Source: Acidobacteriota bacterium (GTDB lineage: Bacteria; Acidobacteriota; Terriglobia; Terriglobales; Acidobacteriaceae). Taken from it: DNA of 7,594 bases. The notes under the pieces are model-generated. The model saw only the letters and a list, made by a program, of their open reading frames with translations. It made no database searches and was not told where the DNA came from. The stretch lies in contig QIAR01000082.1 in the NCBI GenBank assembly GCA_003225595.1, positions 1 to 7,594 of the forward strand, written 5' to 3'. The position numbers were made by a program, and so were the translations under genes. Positions 7,174 through 7,594 of this stretch are shown here, piece by piece; position 1 is the first letter of the stretch, and every line of letters begins with the position of its first letter.

Positions 7174-7180
7174 AGGGAGG
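7174..7180 (+). promoter_or_regulatory. Strong ribosome binding site deciding the decarboxylase start
   Basis: AGGGAGG stands four bases before TTG 7185. The next in-frame ATG, at 7209, has no Shine-Dalgarno-like sequence before it. The gap from 7099 to 7184 otherwise holds only a small hairpin (AAGCAG 7116-7121 with CTGCTT 7130-7135) and no clear promoter. Confidence 0.75.
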
Positions 7181-7184
7181 AACC

Positions 7185-7594
7185 TTGCCCGACGAAAAAA
7201 CATATCACATGTCCTCGGAGGACTTGCGCCGCCATGGCCACGCGGTCGTGGACTGGATTGCCGACTACTACAAGCGTATTGAGACACTGCCGGTGCTCTC
7301 GCGCGCCGAGCCGGGCCAGATCCGCGCTTCACTGCCGCCCAATGCTCCTGCAAAGGGCGAATCGTTCGAGGCCATCCTGCGAGACGTCGAGAAGCTGATT
7401 TTGCCTGGAATCACGCATTGGCAGTCGCCAAATTTCTACGGCTTCTTTCCTTGCAACGCTTCTGGGCCGGCGCTTCTAGGCGATCTGCTGTCCTCAGGCC
7501 TGGGCGTGCAAGGGATGCTCTGGGCTACCAGTCCAGCTTGCACGGAACTTGAGACGCACGTACTCGACTGGCTGGTGCCGATGCTTGGCTTGCC
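7185..7594 (+). CDS. PLP-dependent aromatic-L-amino-acid decarboxylase, N-terminal part (3' end outside window)
   Basis: This is a group II pyridoxal-phosphate decarboxylase of the DDC/tyrosine decarboxylase family, which removes CO2 from aromatic amino acids (or related ones) to give amines. Only 136 of roughly 470-500 residues are in the window. The N-terminal swap region is recognisable: an RRHGHAVVDWIADYY helix, a VLS...PG..R.SLP segment, then HWQSPNFYGFFP and WATSPACTELETHVLDW, which closely parallels animal DDC (SPACTELE is shared). The PLP-binding lysine lies beyond the right edge, so activity cannot be judged. TTG 7185 is preferred over ATG 7209 because of the ribosome binding site. 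The frame continues open upstream, but without a better start. It is 86 bases after the methyltransferase gene on the same strand, so readthrough is possible. Substrate (tryptophan, tyrosine, DOPA, phenylalanine or another) cannot be read from this part. Confidence 0.92.
   Translation, partial: MPDEKTYHMSSEDLRRHGHAVVDWIADYYKRIETLPVLSRAEPGQIRASLPPNAPAKGESFEAILRDVEKLILPGITHWQSPNFYGFFPCNASGPALLGDLLSSGLGVQGMLWATSPACTELETHVLDWLVPMLGL

Noticed and set aside
827..7594. A new multi-gene defence, secretion or biosynthetic system
   Set aside because: Most genes are standard housekeeping genes in separate transcription units. The two unexplained genes after aspS and the partial decarboxylase do not share a visible theme.

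Overview
The window looks like an ordinary chromosomal segment of a moderately GC-rich bacterium. An acidobacterium (Acidobacteriota) is my best guess. It rests on the style of the Lon and AspRS proteins, the small DUF6982-like gene, and a CACAGAGGA-type dispersed repeat of a kind I associate with acidobacterial and planctomycete genomes. This is inference from memory, not a database result. I see no transposase, integrase, CRISPR array, tRNA, rRNA or phage gene.

Layout, left to right. (1) The 3' part of pheA (prephenate dehydratase with its ACT domain), cut by the left edge. (2) A 291-base gap with a plausible sigma-70-type promoter, then lon, a complete ATP-dependent protease with all catalytic residues. 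(3) Convergent to lon and 28 bases away, a 139-residue gene on the minus strand, probably DUF6982-like, made of two ungapped copies of one roughly 53-residue module. (4) A 134-base divergent region with a 9-base inverted repeat and a perfect TATAAT box. (5) aspS, a complete bacterial-type aspartyl-tRNA synthetase starting at TTG. (6) Overlapping the aspS stop by four bases, a membrane-anchored protein with a pseudopilin-like DAWGHPF motif, followed six bases later by a class I SAM-dependent methyltransferase. The last codons of the methyltransferase come from a 9-base tandem repeat. (7) The 5' end of a PLP-dependent aromatic-amino-acid decarboxylase, starting at TTG behind a strong ribosome binding site and cut by the right edge.

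Functionally this is mostly housekeeping: phenylalanine biosynthesis, protein quality control and tRNA charging. aspS and the two genes after it are packed tightly enough to be one transcript, but the membrane protein and methyltransferase have no evident link to tRNA charging. I do not find a convincing new multi-gene system. The points most worth a second look are the internally duplicated small protein, the pseudopilin-like protein coupled to aspS, the repeat that extends the methyltransferase reading frame, and the AspRS anticodon-domain residues that suggest a discriminating enzyme.
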